This document shows positions 15,449 to 24,799 of a stretch of DNA of 35,498 nucleotides, piece after piece (within the stretch, counting starts at the first letter, position 1; each line of letters opens with the position of its first letter). The notes below the pieces were generated by a model that did not search any database, was not told where the DNA came from, and saw only the letters and a list, made by a program, of their open reading frames with translations. The position numbers were made by a program, and so were the translations under genes. This stretch comes from Segatella hominis. Lineage in GTDB: Bacteria > Bacteroidota > Bacteroidia > Bacteroidales > Bacteroidaceae. The DNA lies in the NCBI RefSeq assembly GCF_004535825.1, contig NZ_SGVY01000040.1:1-35498 (forward strand). Reading direction: 5' to 3'.

Positions 15449-16762
15449 TTAACGGTTTAAAAGCATTTTTATTTTATACAAGTCTTTCCAACCTACAAGC
15501 AAAGAACGCATTTGTATGAAAAACATGTATCGGTATGTAGGAATGAACAGATGTATGAAAAAACCTGCAGCAAACTGTGTGGCTACGGCTACAAAGGCAA
15601 CTCCACACACACCAAAGCGTGTTATGACAAGTAGGTTTAGTACTACACATACTACACAACCGCTAAGACTACGCAACACAAAATATTTTTGTTTTTCCTC
15701 TATAATCAATATTTGCCCCGAAACGATATTTAGAGCTACTCCTATTATCTTAAATGATAAAATTTGTAAGATACCTATAGAGGCAGCATATTTTAAACCA
15801 AAGGTCCATAATACAATGTATTGGGAACATAAGGAGGTAAAGATGGCACATAAAATACACGACCACACAGTGACGTTCATAAACATTTGAGACTTTTTAT
15901 GATACGAATCGAGATCGTACTTTCGTTCCTTAACAAGTAGCGGACTGACGGTTTGTATGAGGATGGTAGGCACATAAAGTAATACTTCAACAAACTTAGA
16001 AGCTACTGAAAAATAGCCAACCGATGTCTTGTCAATCATGTTGCCAATCATAATTTGGTCTATCTGTAAGAATATCGTTGCCGCTACTCCTGACAGCAGT
16101 AAAGGAAACGATTGACGTAAGAGATAGCGTGCCCAAACTTTGTCAAAATGCCAAGAACGCATGCTACCAATCTTTTTTTTATAGACATAGCAATAGCCTT
16201 GTGCCAAGATGCAGGCATCAAATACCAAGGAGATGACAAACCATACAAGAGAGGCATGTACAAGCAACAATACAATCTTAATTGTCCCTGATAGAATTGT
16301 GCGGAAAATGCCTATTTTTACTATATATTCGTTTTGAATGAGAGAGGTAAAATAGTTGCGAATCACATCAAATGGAGAGAGTATGACAGTTATTGCATAT
16401 ATCATTATGATGCCATATGTATAAAGGTCTGTCTCATTGATGTAAGCTACCACAGAAATGGTGACAATGGTAACGATCGAAAGTAATAGACGGAGCACAA
16501 ACACGGTACCCAGAATGACGTCTTTCTGATCATTCGCTTTCGCCTCTTCTCTTATTTCAATATTCTCAAAGCCAAAGGTGGCAATCACTAAAAATAAGGT
16601 AACGAAGCTGACTGCATAGTTCATTATACCATATTGAGTTGGACCAAGGTATCGAGCCACAAAGATACCTACCAACAATGCACTTGCCAGACCTGTGAAC
16701 TTACCGGCCAGAGCCCAAAATACATTCGTGATTATGCGTTTGCTAACTTTATTTTCACTCAT
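15449..16762 (-). CDS. Wzx-type oligosaccharide flippase
   Basis: A polytopic membrane protein of 437 residues in the Polysacc_synt / MOP superfamily. It starts with VSKRIITNVFWALAGKFTGLASALLVGIFVARYLGPTQYGIMNYA, the typical first helices of flippases, and has about 12 predicted membrane spans. It should translocate the undecaprenyl-linked repeat unit across the inner membrane. Its start overlaps the end of the polymerase gene by 8 bp, so the two are translationally linked. Confidence 0.92.
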   Translation of the reverse strand: MSENKVSKRIITNVFWALAGKFTGLASALLVGIFVARYLGPTQYGIMNYAVSFVTLFLVIATFGFENIEIREEAKANDQKDVILGTVFVLRLLLSIVTIVTISVVAYINETDLYTYGIIMIYAITVILSPFDVIRNYFTSLIQNEYIVKIGIFRTILSGTIKIVLLLVHASLVWFVISLVFDACILAQGYCYVYKKKIGSMRSWHFDKVWARYLLRQSFPLLLSGVAATIFLQIDQIMIGNMIDKTSVGYFSVASKFVEVLLYVPTILIQTVSPLLVKERKYDLDSYHKKSQMFMNVTVWSCILCAIFTSLCSQYIVLWTFGLKYAASIGILQILSFKIIGVALNIVSGQILIIEEKQKYFVLRSLSGCVVCVVLNLLVITRFGVCGVAFVAVATQFAAGFFIHLFIPTYRYMFFIQMRSLLVGWKDLYKIKMLLNR

Positions 16763-17957
16763 TGTCCTTTTCTTTTTTTACAAATTCTCTTTTTTCTCTA
16801 TAGTAACGTCCTTCAAAATAAGCTATGCAAAGCACAATGACGTTAAACCAATAATAGATAGCAATATGCGAAATCATGGTGAGCACAACTATTAAAACAC
16901 CAAGAATAGACATTGCGGGGGCATACTCTTTCTTTGCCTTGAGACATTTTAATATATCTTTAAACAGAAGAAGCAATGAGATTATATAGAGTAACATGCC
17001 TATCAATCCAAAATCGAACCAAGCTTCTAAATAGTCGTTATGAGCAGAAAGTACATAACGCGAATTGCGAACCACGGTGTTGAATCCATTTCCGACAAAA
17101 TAAGTAACAATACCCTGATTGTTTATAAGTCGCCATGCCTCGTTCCATACGTCCGTTCGCCCACTTCCATTATCTTCTTGTATTGATTCAAAACGTTCAA
17201 AGACGTTGTTGTCACCCATGGTTCCAATATAAGCAAAGACGGCAATAAATGCTGTGAGTATACAGAAACCGATAATAATTTTCGTGAACTTACCTCTCTT
17301 AGACACCAATTGGTTGGTTATTATATATGTTAACATAGCAAGTGCAAGTGCAAGTACGCCTCCACGTTTTACAGAAGAAAATACCGCTATACAGATGATG
17401 ATAGTCCAACATATTTTTCCTATCTTCGAGGGGTAAACCAAAACTAAAGGCAGCATGTATAATGAGTAATAGGATGATCCTAAATGCACATTCATAAGGA
17501 TATTGTCAACATCGTAAAAACTGTAATAAGTTAACAGAAACAAAGCGGTGATGACAAGAAATATTTTTTTCAACCATTTACTATCGCCTTTATGCAAGAC
17601 AAAATAGTAGGTTGCGTTAAGAATGAGAATAGGGAATGCTGACCAAAACAGGCTGTTCATATATGACGATATACCTTCAATACCAACAGGATTAATGATT
17701 GTTACTACTAGCACCCATAGCATGTAAACATTAAAAGATAAGATAGTCTTTGATGGTATCTCTATAAGATAGCCTTTCGTAAAGGGACGCAATACAAAAA
17801 CGCCCCACACCATAAAGGTAAAAGCTATTATAAAGTTGATGTATGCTATACCTCCACTGGATTCCTGATCAAACATAACAGCACATGCACTCACGGCAAA
17901 TGCAATGAGTGCAATATAATAATATGCTATAATAATTTTTTCTTTCGACAATAACAT
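16755..17957 (-). CDS. Wzy-like polymerase / O-antigen ligase family protein
   Basis: The 400-residue protein has about ten hydrophobic spans and a large periplasmic loop with the O-antigen ligase (Wzy_C, PF04932) marks: GSGRTDVWNEAWRLI, GNGFNTV and SAHNDYLEAWFDFG. Its position between the chain-length protein and Wzx favours a polymerase joining repeat units at the periplasmic face rather than a lipid A ligase. It shares one base with the upstream chain-length gene. Confidence 0.88.
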   Translation of the reverse strand: MLLSKEKIIIAYYYIALIAFAVSACAVMFDQESSGGIAYINFIIAFTFMVWGVFVLRPFTKGYLIEIPSKTILSFNVYMLWVLVVTIINPVGIEGISSYMNSLFWSAFPILILNATYYFVLHKGDSKWLKKIFLVITALFLLTYYSFYDVDNILMNVHLGSSYYSLYMLPLVLVYPSKIGKICWTIIICIAVFSSVKRGGVLALALAMLTYIITNQLVSKRGKFTKIIIGFCILTAFIAVFAYIGTMGDNNVFERFESIQEDNGSGRTDVWNEAWRLINNQGIVTYFVGNGFNTVVRNSRYVLSAHNDYLEAWFDFGLIGMLLYIISLLLLFKDILKCLKAKKEYAPAMSILGVLIVVLTMISHIAIYYWFNVIVLCIAYFEGRYYREKREFVKKEKDNE

Positions 17958-19009
17958 TAATTCTTACCTAAAATATAGTCTTTTAAAACATATGTCAAAT
18001 CGCCAACAAATACAAGTATTGTTATAGCAAGAACGAAAATCATACGACGCGGTTTAGTGGGCTTGATAGGCACGCTAGCACCTTGTAACGTTGTGAAAGC
18101 GGGGGTTCGTTCACGAAGCTTTGCTTCTGCTGCTTGCAACAGGGTAACCATTGCAGTGTAAGCATTAAACTTAAGCTGCATGTCGTTTTCTAAATCAGTT
18201 TGTTTGGAGCGTACGCTTTCAAGAACAACATCCATATTTGAATCGGAATAGCTTCCATATAATTGGCGAGCTTTTTCATAGTTGGCTTTAGTCTTTGCAG
18301 TTAGTGATTTGTAATATTCTACATCGTGACGTGCCTTCTGGGTGCGATAGTTGGTGATGAAAACCTGCAGTTTCGAAGATACGGAGTCGGCAAGGTTTTT
18401 GCAAATCAATGGATCTTGGGCCTCTGTATGTATAGTTATGACGCCAGTTTTCTTGTCAACCGTTAATCCAATTAAACTTCTTGCAGCACCAACGATGTCG
18501 TCTTCATCTTTGGAGAGAAAGTAAGGATTTTCGAATTCATCCTTGAAATTATTACGTTTTGCATTTGTTTCTTTGCTTTTGAAAATACGCTTCACTACTC
18601 CCATGGCCTTTGTCCACCATGCAATTTTCTGATGTTTCTTAAGATATTCATAATAAGAGCATTTTAAAGTACCATCTTGTGTTTTCACTTGTATCTTGAG
18701 AAGGCTGGCAACAAAGCCGTTGTCATTAAGTAACTCTGGATAAAGAAGCGGAGAGATAGCATCTGTTCCACCTATGTGATTAAGGTCAATACCAAAACTT
18801 GAGGCCAAAGAACCTACACTTCCCATATCCATTGGATTTTCTACTTCTGGCACAAGCATTGCACTTGATGTATAGGAACGTGGAACACAAATTATAATTA
18901 GCGAAGATACTACGATAGCAATGGGAAGAGATATGAGAAACAATTTCTTTTTGCTAAGCACAGCCTTTAGTATTTCTGACACATTTATGTAACCGTCTTT
19001 TTTTTCCAT
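17957..19009 (-). CDS. wzz: Chain-length determinant (Wzz-like) protein
   Basis: The 350-residue protein has the Wzz layout: a first membrane helix at about 22-43, a periplasmic domain with coiled-coil-prone helices (about 200-300), a PTKPRR segment before the second helix at about 326-346, and a short cytosolic end. No Walker motifs or tyrosine cluster follow, so it is not a kinase fusion. It should set polymer length with the Wzy-like protein. It is the first gene of the polysaccharide operon. I find no TAnnTTTG box in the 106 bp upstream, so it may be read from the promoter of the AAA-ATPase_like gene. Confidence 0.88.
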   Translation of the reverse strand: MEKKDGYINVSEILKAVLSKKKLFLISLPIAIVVSSLIIICVPRSYTSSAMLVPEVENPMDMGSVGSLASSFGIDLNHIGGTDAISPLLYPELLNDNGFVASLLKIQVKTQDGTLKCSYYEYLKKHQKIAWWTKAMGVVKRIFKSKETNAKRNNFKDEFENPYFLSKDEDDIVGAARSLIGLTVDKKTGVITIHTEAQDPLICKNLADSVSSKLQVFITNYRTQKARHDVEYYKSLTAKTKANYEKARQLYGSYSDSNMDVVLESVRSKQTDLENDMQLKFNAYTAMVTLLQAAEAKLRERTPAFTTLQGASVPIKPTKPRRMIFVLAITILVFVGDLTYVLKDYILGKN

Positions 19010-19115
19010 TTTTTTCTATTTTTTTATATTTGATGATTATATTATTACTGAGTTATATACATAATTATAAAATATGTATTCTATTCTAATTATCCACAAT
19101 CCAACCCTCTACTCT

Positions 19116-20285
19116 TCAGGCTTCTAACTCGTCAACCATAAAGGAGGAGCGGTCTCCTGCAGAATTATAGAGGGGTAGGAGCAAGTTGAGAAAACCTTCT
19201 TCAACTTCTTTGTTGGGGAAGCCTAACTGGTATTTCTTAAATCGTTCGTCATAGCCTTTGATGGTGAGGTAACCAGTCTGGTAGATGATGGGGATGAGAT
19301 TGGTTGGAGCGGAATCCATTCTGCTCATCACAATAGCCGATACTTGCTCCTTATTGAGGTCGGGGAGGCGATATCCATGTTCCTTAAGAAGTTCAATGAG
19401 GAATGTTGGTGTGCCGGTCTCAAACCAGTAGTCTTTATAGCGATGTTTTGCTAACGTGTTCAATACGCTGAAAGGATTGTATATTCCTTTTGAATTCTTT
19501 TCGAAGTGATAGCCTCCATAGCGCATTCTTAACTTATCAATGGTTTCGCTCTCGCTGTCTCCATTTGCTGATGCCAATTCGGAAATGCCTTCTTTGAAAT
19601 ATGACTTCAACTCTTCTTCGGTAGTTCCGCATATATTAATATAGCGGTGATCCATCGATATATCCGTCAGGTTGTTGAGGTCGCTGAACACGCTAACCTT
19701 GCCAAACTTGGTTACACCGGTGAGGAATGCAAACTTGATATATCGGTCTTGGGTTTTCAAAACCGAATAGAATGCTTTCAGCTGTGCACGGTGTTCTGCC
19801 TGTAACTCAGGGTCGCGCAGGGTCTGAAGTATAGGCTTGTCGTATTCATCTATAAGAATAACGACACCACATCCTTCTTTCTCCGCAGCTCTTGCTATCA
19901 CACCCTTGAAACGAAGGGCAAGTGTGGCTTCTGACTCACGGGCTCCATATTTGCTTTCCCAAGTTGTGAGGTAGTCATTAAGAACTGTATACAGACTATC
20001 TTTCTCTCGAAAGTTGGCTGTGTTGAGATCGATATGGAAGATTGGATATTTCTTCCATTCGGTCTCCAAGTCATATATGGCTAAGCCCTTGAAGAGTTCT
20101 TTCTTACCCTGGAAGTATGCTTCCAAAGTAGACAGAAAGAGGCTCTTTCCGAATCGGCGTGGGCGACTGAGAAAATAGTATTCTCCCTCTGTCGCCAACT
20201 TGTACACGAATCGGCTCTTGTCTACATACGAATATCCATTTGTACGTAGTTTTTCGAAATCTTGTATTCCTATTGGATATTTCAT
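19116..20285 (-). CDS. Second AAA-ATPase_like protein, C-terminally truncated
   Basis: The 389-residue paralogue of the gene at 590-1741 starts MKYPIGIQDFEKL and has RPRRFGKSLFLSTL, a Walker B-like VVILIDEYDKPIL and TFLIELLKEHGY. The two proteins look roughly 55-60% identical over the first ~100 residues by eye. It ends at DRSSFMVDELEA, exactly where the PD-(D/E)XK-like domain should begin, so it too lacks the nuclease. Unlike the first copy it shows no obvious decay before the stop. It has a full consensus promoter about 90 bp upstream. It is transcribed in the same direction as the polysaccharide genes, 106 bp before wzz. The function of the family is unknown. Confidence 0.8.
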   Translation of the reverse strand: MKYPIGIQDFEKLRTNGYSYVDKSRFVYKLATEGEYYFLSRPRRFGKSLFLSTLEAYFQGKKELFKGLAIYDLETEWKKYPIFHIDLNTANFREKDSLYTVLNDYLTTWESKYGARESEATLALRFKGVIARAAEKEGCGVVILIDEYDKPILQTLRDPELQAEHRAQLKAFYSVLKTQDRYIKFAFLTGVTKFGKVSVFSDLNNLTDISMDHRYINICGTTEEELKSYFKEGISELASANGDSESETIDKLRMRYGGYHFEKNSKGIYNPFSVLNTLAKHRYKDYWFETGTPTFLIELLKEHGYRLPDLNKEQVSAIVMSRMDSAPTNLIPIIYQTGYLTIKGYDERFKKYQLGFPNKEVEEGFLNLLLPLYNSAGDRSSFMVDELEA

Positions 20286-20373
20286 TAGAATGACTCCTTC
20301 CTTGAGGTGTTAAATTGATTCTTACTTCGCCATTTTAGCAACAGTTGCTATCTTATGACATGCTTCCTAAATG

Positions 20374-20404
20374 CAAAATTAAGCATTTTTTCTGAGTTAC
20401 CAAA
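20374..20404 (-). promoter_or_regulatory. Consensus promoter of the second AAA-ATPase_like gene, perhaps of the whole locus
   Basis: On the minus strand TTTG (20401-20404), exactly 19 nt, then TAATTTTG (20374-20381). It would give a leader of about 80 nt before the ATG at 20285. No better promoter for wzz was found downstream. Confidence 0.8.
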
Positions 20405-20493
20405 CTTGTGAAGTGTTAAATGTTCGTCGTGAACGAAATTATGGTACTTTTCGCCCGATTTGGGCTTGGGTAACATGTATATAATGCAAAAGT

Positions 20494-21423
20494 TTATATC
20501 CCTTCTATTTCTTCTTCATTCCCTTCTTCGCTTTTCTTCTTGATCTTACCCTTGATCTGGTCGAAGCCTTCGCCATATACGCCTATCACGGCACTCTGGC
20601 TGACGAAGGCGTGAGGGTCTATCTCTTCGATGAGGCGGAAGATGGTTTGTGACTGGCGCTGCTTGGCCAGTACGAAAAGCATCTTTACTTGCTGACCGGA
20701 ATAGAAACCGGAGGCATCTACTACAGTTACTCCACGATCGGCATCTGTATTGATACGCTTGCCTATCTCCTGATATTTCTTGGAAATGATAAAGAACTGT
20801 ACGCTTCGGCGACGACTGTTGACCACCTGGTCGATACAGAAAGCCTGGACATAGAGTACTACATATCCATAGAGTACTTTCTCCCAGTCGTGGACTACAA
20901 AGTAGCTGGAGGAAATGATGAAAATATCACATATCATGATGACTCTGCCCAGAGAAATGTCGCGATACTTATTGACGATGGCTGCTACAATATCTGTTCC
21001 TCCCGTAGAACCGCCCGCAGAGAAACCGAGTCCTATACCACATCCGCAGAATACTGCTCCTAAGAATGCTGCCCAAAGCGGTTGGCTCTGGAGAAGATGC
21101 AGATTTTCTGTATGGTGTGAAAAATAGGAGGTGAGAAGGGTTACCACGATTACGGCATAGATGGTTTTCATGCAAAACTTCTTGCCGAGAATGATCCAAG
21201 CTGCTACGATAAGACAGGAATTGACTATAAAATAAGGTATTTGTACTGGACATCCTGTGGCCCAATAGATAATAGAGGAGATACCAGGTAAGCCGCTGGC
21301 TGTTACGTTGGTAGGAAGGAGAAATACATTCCAGCCGATGGCATAGGAAATCATGCCGATGGCGATGAATACATAGTCTTGAATCTCTCGAAACAAGGGT
21401 CGCTTTGTTAAGTTTGCAGTCAT
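20494..21423 (-). CDS. YitT family membrane protein
   Basis: A 309-residue YitT family protein: an N-terminal membrane part (YitT_membrane, about five to six helices, residues 15-180) with the family segment GGSTGGTDIVAAIVNKY, and a C-terminal soluble DUF2179 domain (about 215-290; RGVTVVDASGFYSGQQVKMLFVLAKQRQ). The biochemical role of the family is not known. It stands alone between a terminator hairpin upstream and the AAA-ATPase_like gene. Confidence 0.92.
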   Translation of the reverse strand: MTANLTKRPLFREIQDYVFIAIGMISYAIGWNVFLLPTNVTASGLPGISSIIYWATGCPVQIPYFIVNSCLIVAAWIILGKKFCMKTIYAVIVVTLLTSYFSHHTENLHLLQSQPLWAAFLGAVFCGCGIGLGFSAGGSTGGTDIVAAIVNKYRDISLGRVIMICDIFIISSSYFVVHDWEKVLYGYVVLYVQAFCIDQVVNSRRRSVQFFIISKKYQEIGKRINTDADRGVTVVDASGFYSGQQVKMLFVLAKQRQSQTIFRLIEEIDPHAFVSQSAVIGVYGEGFDQIKGKIKKKSEEGNEEEIEGI

Positions 21424-21498
21424 GTCTTATTTTATTTATTCTTGTTCGTTTTTCTTGTTTATTAAACTGATCTCTTTCCGAGATAATTATTGTGGCTG

Positions 21499-21506
21499 CA
21501 AAAGTA
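21499..21506 (-). promoter_or_regulatory. -7 box of the YitT family gene
   Basis: TACTTTTG on the minus strand, about 75 bp before the start codon and just beyond the terminator hairpin of the upstream operon. No good TTTG -33 box is seen. Confidence 0.55.
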
Positions 21507-21510
21507 CATA

Positions 21511-21540
21511 AAAAAACTCAGATAAAATAAATTATCTGAG
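21511..21540 (-). terminator. Intrinsic terminator of the uvrA-DUF4250 operon
   Basis: CTCAGATAA (21517-21525) pairs with TTATCTGAG (21532-21540) around a 6-nt loop. On the minus strand the stem is followed by a run of T residues (21511-21516), a classic Rho-independent terminator. Confidence 0.88.
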
Positions 21541-21574
21541 CTTTTCTTGCATAATAATGCTAATTGATGCCGTT

Positions 21575-21760
21575 TTACCAGAACTTTTTTTGCTCTTCTG
21601 ACCATTCGAAACCCTGGGTTGCCATTTTAGCTTCCAGTTCGGCACGGTTTACATGGAAATGATAACAAATCTCATCCAATGTATCAAACTCATGGTCGCG
21701 AAGCAGGAAGTTGATTGCGCTTACCAGCATCGGCACATCATTCATCGGTAATTTATCCAT
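21575..21760 (-). CDS. DUF4250 domain-containing small protein
   Basis: A 61-residue protein with the DUF4250 pattern: LPMNDVPMLVSAINFLLRD, a helix DTLDEICYHFHVNRAELEAK and a final GFEWSEEQKKFW. The middle looks like a small helix-turn-helix, but no function is known. The gene lies 39 bp after uvrA and before a strong terminator, so it is probably co-transcribed with it. Confidence 0.82.
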   Translation of the reverse strand: MDKLPMNDVPMLVSAINFLLRDHEFDTLDEICYHFHVNRAELEAKMATQGFEWSEEQKKFW

Positions 21761-21799
21761 AAAGCAATCTTTTTTTGTTAAAATATAGTGTTGAAAATC

Positions 21800-24637
21800 T
21801 TATTTCTTTTCTCTCTTGAGTTCTTCTGCCAGAAATCTTGGAGTGAATCCTTTCTTGCTCTTGGCTACTTCCTCTGGGGTTCCTGCACACAGCAACTGAC
21901 CGCCTCCTCGTCCGCCTTCTGGTCCCATGTCAATGATGTAGTCTGCTAACTTGATGACGTCGAGGTTGTGTTCGATGATCAGTACCGTATTGCCTTTATC
22001 TACCAACTTCTCCAATACATCCATCAGGATGCGGATGTCTTCGAAGTGGAGTCCGGTTGTCGGTTCGTCTAAGATATAGAGGGTCTTGCCGGTATCACGC
22101 TTGGAAAGCTCTGTGGCAAGTTTTACTCGTTGACTTTCACCGCCAGAGAGGGTAGTGGAACTTTGTCCTAACTTGATATATCCGAGTCCGACACTTTGCA
22201 AGGCCTTGACTTTCTGAAGAACCTGCGGTACGTTCTCGAAGAATTCTACAGCCTGATTGATGGTCATGTCAAGCACATCTGCAATACTCTTTCCCTTATA
22301 TCTTACCTCTAAAGTTTCACGGTTGTATCGCTTGCCGTGGCAAACCTCGCATGGTACATATACATTCGGCAGGAAGTTCATCTCAATGGTCTTATATCCA
22401 TTTCCCTTACAAGCCTGACAGCGGCCTTCACTAACGTTGAAAGAGAAACGACCTGATTTATAACCGCGTATCTTGGCTTCCGGCAAACCGGCAAAGAGTG
22501 TGCGGATATCAGCGAACACATTTGTATAGGTAGCTGGGTTACTGCGAGGGGTACGACCGATTGGGCTCTGATCAACATTGACCACCTTATCTATGTTGTC
22601 TATGCCTTCGATACTGTCGTATGGCATCGGCTTTTTGAGCGAACGGTAGAAATGGCGAGAGAGTATCGGTTGAAGCGTCTCATTGACGAGTGTTGATTTG
22701 CCCGATCCGCTGACACCTGTTACCACAATGAGTTTGCCGAGTGGGAACTCGATATCTACATTCTTCAGGTTATTGCCCTTTGCGCCTCGGATGATAATAC
22801 TCTTACCATTGCCTTCACGCCTCTTCTCAGGAACTTCGATTTCCGTCTTGCCATTCAGATATTGCGCGGTGATAGTCTGGGTCTTCAGCATTTCTGCTGG
22901 TGTGCCCTGAAAGACAACTTCGCCTCCCTTGCGTCCTGCCTTCGGACCGATATCTACTATCCAGTCGGCTGCAAGCATCATATCGCGATCATGTTCTACT
23001 ACGATGACGGTATTGCCGATGTCGCGAAGTTCTTTCAGACTGTTGATGAGGCGCTCGTTATCACGCTGATGCAATCCGATACTTGGCTCGTCGAGGATAT
23101 AGAGTACATTGACCAACTGACTGCCAATCTGCGTGGCAAGTCGGATGCGCTGGCTTTCACCGCCGGAAAGGGAAGCAGACTGACGGTTGAGAGAGAGATA
23201 ATTCAAACCGACATCGAGGAGGAAGGTTACGCGGGAACGTAATTCCTTTACGATTTCATGAGCCACCTTGGCTTTCATCTTCGGTAGATGCTCTTCAACA
23301 TGTTCGAGCCAATCGAGCAATTCGTCGATATCGAGGGATGCTACTTCTGAGATGTTCTTATCCCAGATGCGATAGGAGAGAGACTCCTGTTTCAGGCGCA
23401 TACCGTGACATTTTGGGCAATCTATGGTGGAGATAAACTGATCTGCCCACTTCTTTCCTGCAGTAGAGTCATCATTCTCCATGACTTTGTGGAGATAGTC
23501 GATAACGCCATCGTATGCACAGATATAGTCGGAAGAGGTTTTTGTCTTTTCCTTCGGTATCTTTACGTTTTCAAGTGTACCGTACAAAACCTCCTGCATG
23601 GTGTCTTCGTCAAGGTCCTTGATAGGTGTCTTGAGCGTGGCATCATGTTTCTCCAACAATGATTCTATCTGCCAGAAAATCTTCTGATCTTTGTATTTGC
23701 CTAAAGGAGCTATTCCACCAGCATAGATGCTGAGGTCTTCGTTTGGAATTACCTTCTTGAGATCTATCTGGTTTACCTTTCCCAAACCTTTGCAGTGTGG
23801 ACATGCTCCTTCGGGAGAGTTGAAGGAAAACATGTTTGGAGCTGGATCCCGATAAGCCATTCCGGTAACAGGGTCCATCAGTCTCTTGGAGAAAATCTTG
23901 GATTCATCCTTCTCCTTATCAATGACCATCACCATGCCGTCGCCTTGTTTCATGGCTGTGGTGATACTCTTGCGGATGCGCTCTTCGTCGTCATCGCGAA
24001 CTGCAAGTTTGTCGATGAGAACCTCGATGTTGTGGTTCTTGTATCTGTCCACCTTCATTCCACTTTCGAGTTCTATAAATTTTCCATCAACCCGCACATA
24101 TAGGTATCCCTTGCGGCGCATACTCTCGAAGAGTTCGCGATAATGTCCTTTGCGTTGGCGGACGAGTGGGGCAAGGAGGAAGATACGATGACCTTTATAA
24201 TCGCTGAGAATCATGTCGATGACCTGTTCCTCGGTATATTTTACCATCTCCTCACCACTATGATAGCTGTAAGCAGTACCGGCACGTGCATAGAGCAGAC
24301 GCAGGTAATCGTAAATCTCTGTGGTTGTGCCCACGGTGGAACGGGGATTCTTGTTGGTAGTCTTCTGTTCGATACTGATGACAGGACTGAGACCTGTAAT
24401 CTTATCTACATCAGGACGTTCCATACCGCCCAGGAAATTGCGGGCGTATGCAGAGAATGTTTCGATATAGCGTCGCTGGCCTTCGGCAAAAATGGTGTCG
24501 AAGGCTAAGGATGACTTGCCGGAACCGGAAAGTCCTGTAATTACTGTCAGTGAGTTGCGGGGAATCTCTACGTCCACATTCTTCAGGTTGTGAACTCTGG
24601 CTCCCCACACGTTTATCTTTTCTTCTTCTGAATTCAT
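21800..24637 (-). CDS. uvrA: UvrA, nucleotide excision repair ATPase subunit
   Basis: The 945-residue protein has the full UvrA layout: two ABC ATPase halves with Walker A loops GLSGSGKSS (35-43) and GVSGSGKST in the second half, two ABC signatures ([12 protein letters not shown] and [12 protein letters not shown]) and zinc-binding CPHCKG/CPKCHG and CQACKG/CEVCHG cysteine pairs. It scans DNA for bulky lesions as a dimer with UvrB and loads UvrB at damage. Length is normal and no damage to the frame is seen. The short 20-bp tandem repeats upstream (24659-24760) lie in its leader or promoter region. Confidence 0.98.
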   Translation of the reverse strand: MNSEEEKINVWGARVHNLKNVDVEIPRNSLTVITGLSGSGKSSLAFDTIFAEGQRRYIETFSAYARNFLGGMERPDVDKITGLSPVISIEQKTTNKNPRSTVGTTTEIYDYLRLLYARAGTAYSYHSGEEMVKYTEEQVIDMILSDYKGHRIFLLAPLVRQRKGHYRELFESMRRKGYLYVRVDGKFIELESGMKVDRYKNHNIEVLIDKLAVRDDDEERIRKSITTAMKQGDGMVMVIDKEKDESKIFSKRLMDPVTGMAYRDPAPNMFSFNSPEGACPHCKGLGKVNQIDLKKVIPNEDLSIYAGGIAPLGKYKDQKIFWQIESLLEKHDATLKTPIKDLDEDTMQEVLYGTLENVKIPKEKTKTSSDYICAYDGVIDYLHKVMENDDSTAGKKWADQFISTIDCPKCHGMRLKQESLSYRIWDKNISEVASLDIDELLDWLEHVEEHLPKMKAKVAHEIVKELRSRVTFLLDVGLNYLSLNRQSASLSGGESQRIRLATQIGSQLVNVLYILDEPSIGLHQRDNERLINSLKELRDIGNTVIVVEHDRDMMLAADWIVDIGPKAGRKGGEVVFQGTPAEMLKTQTITAQYLNGKTEIEVPEKRREGNGKSIIIRGAKGNNLKNVDIEFPLGKLIVVTGVSGSGKSTLVNETLQPILSRHFYRSLKKPMPYDSIEGIDNIDKVVNVDQSPIGRTPRSNPATYTNVFADIRTLFAGLPEAKIRGYKSGRFSFNVSEGRCQACKGNGYKTIEMNFLPNVYVPCEVCHGKRYNRETLEVRYKGKSIADVLDMTINQAVEFFENVPQVLQKVKALQSVGLGYIKLGQSSTTLSGGESQRVKLATELSKRDTGKTLYILDEPTTGLHFEDIRILMDVLEKLVDKGNTVLIIEHNLDVIKLADYIIDMGPEGGRGGGQLLCAGTPEEVAKSKKGFTPRFLAEELKREKK

Positions 24638-24658
24638 TGAAGTTAATTGATTCTTGTT

Positions 24659-24760
24659 GAAATGCTATTTTTTTGATAGAAATGCTCCTTGAAAAGCTTT
24701 TCTCTTCTTGAAATACTTCTTTTTTATGGAAATACGACTTTTTTTATGGAAATACGACTT
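24659..24760 (+). repeat. 20-bp tandem repeat array upstream of uvrA
   Basis: TTTTTATGGAAATACGACTT occurs twice in perfect tandem (24721-24740, 24741-24760). Further GAAATAC/GAAATGC cores at 24659, 24679 and 24710 keep a spacing of about 20 bp (20, 31, 19, 20), suggesting a decayed longer array. It lies between uvrA and the stop of the next minus-strand gene. Confidence 0.7.
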
Positions 24761-24799
24761 GAATGATTTCCTTTCTTTCTAATCCTGTTGCTCTCGGGT

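Noticed and set aside
20453-20465. GCCC/GGGC hairpin as terminator of the YitT gene
   Set aside because: The stem is only 4 bp and there is no T-run.
22683-24508. Several plus-strand open frames opposite uvrA
   Set aside because: They are antisense shadows of a conserved high-confidence gene, with no family similarity of their own.
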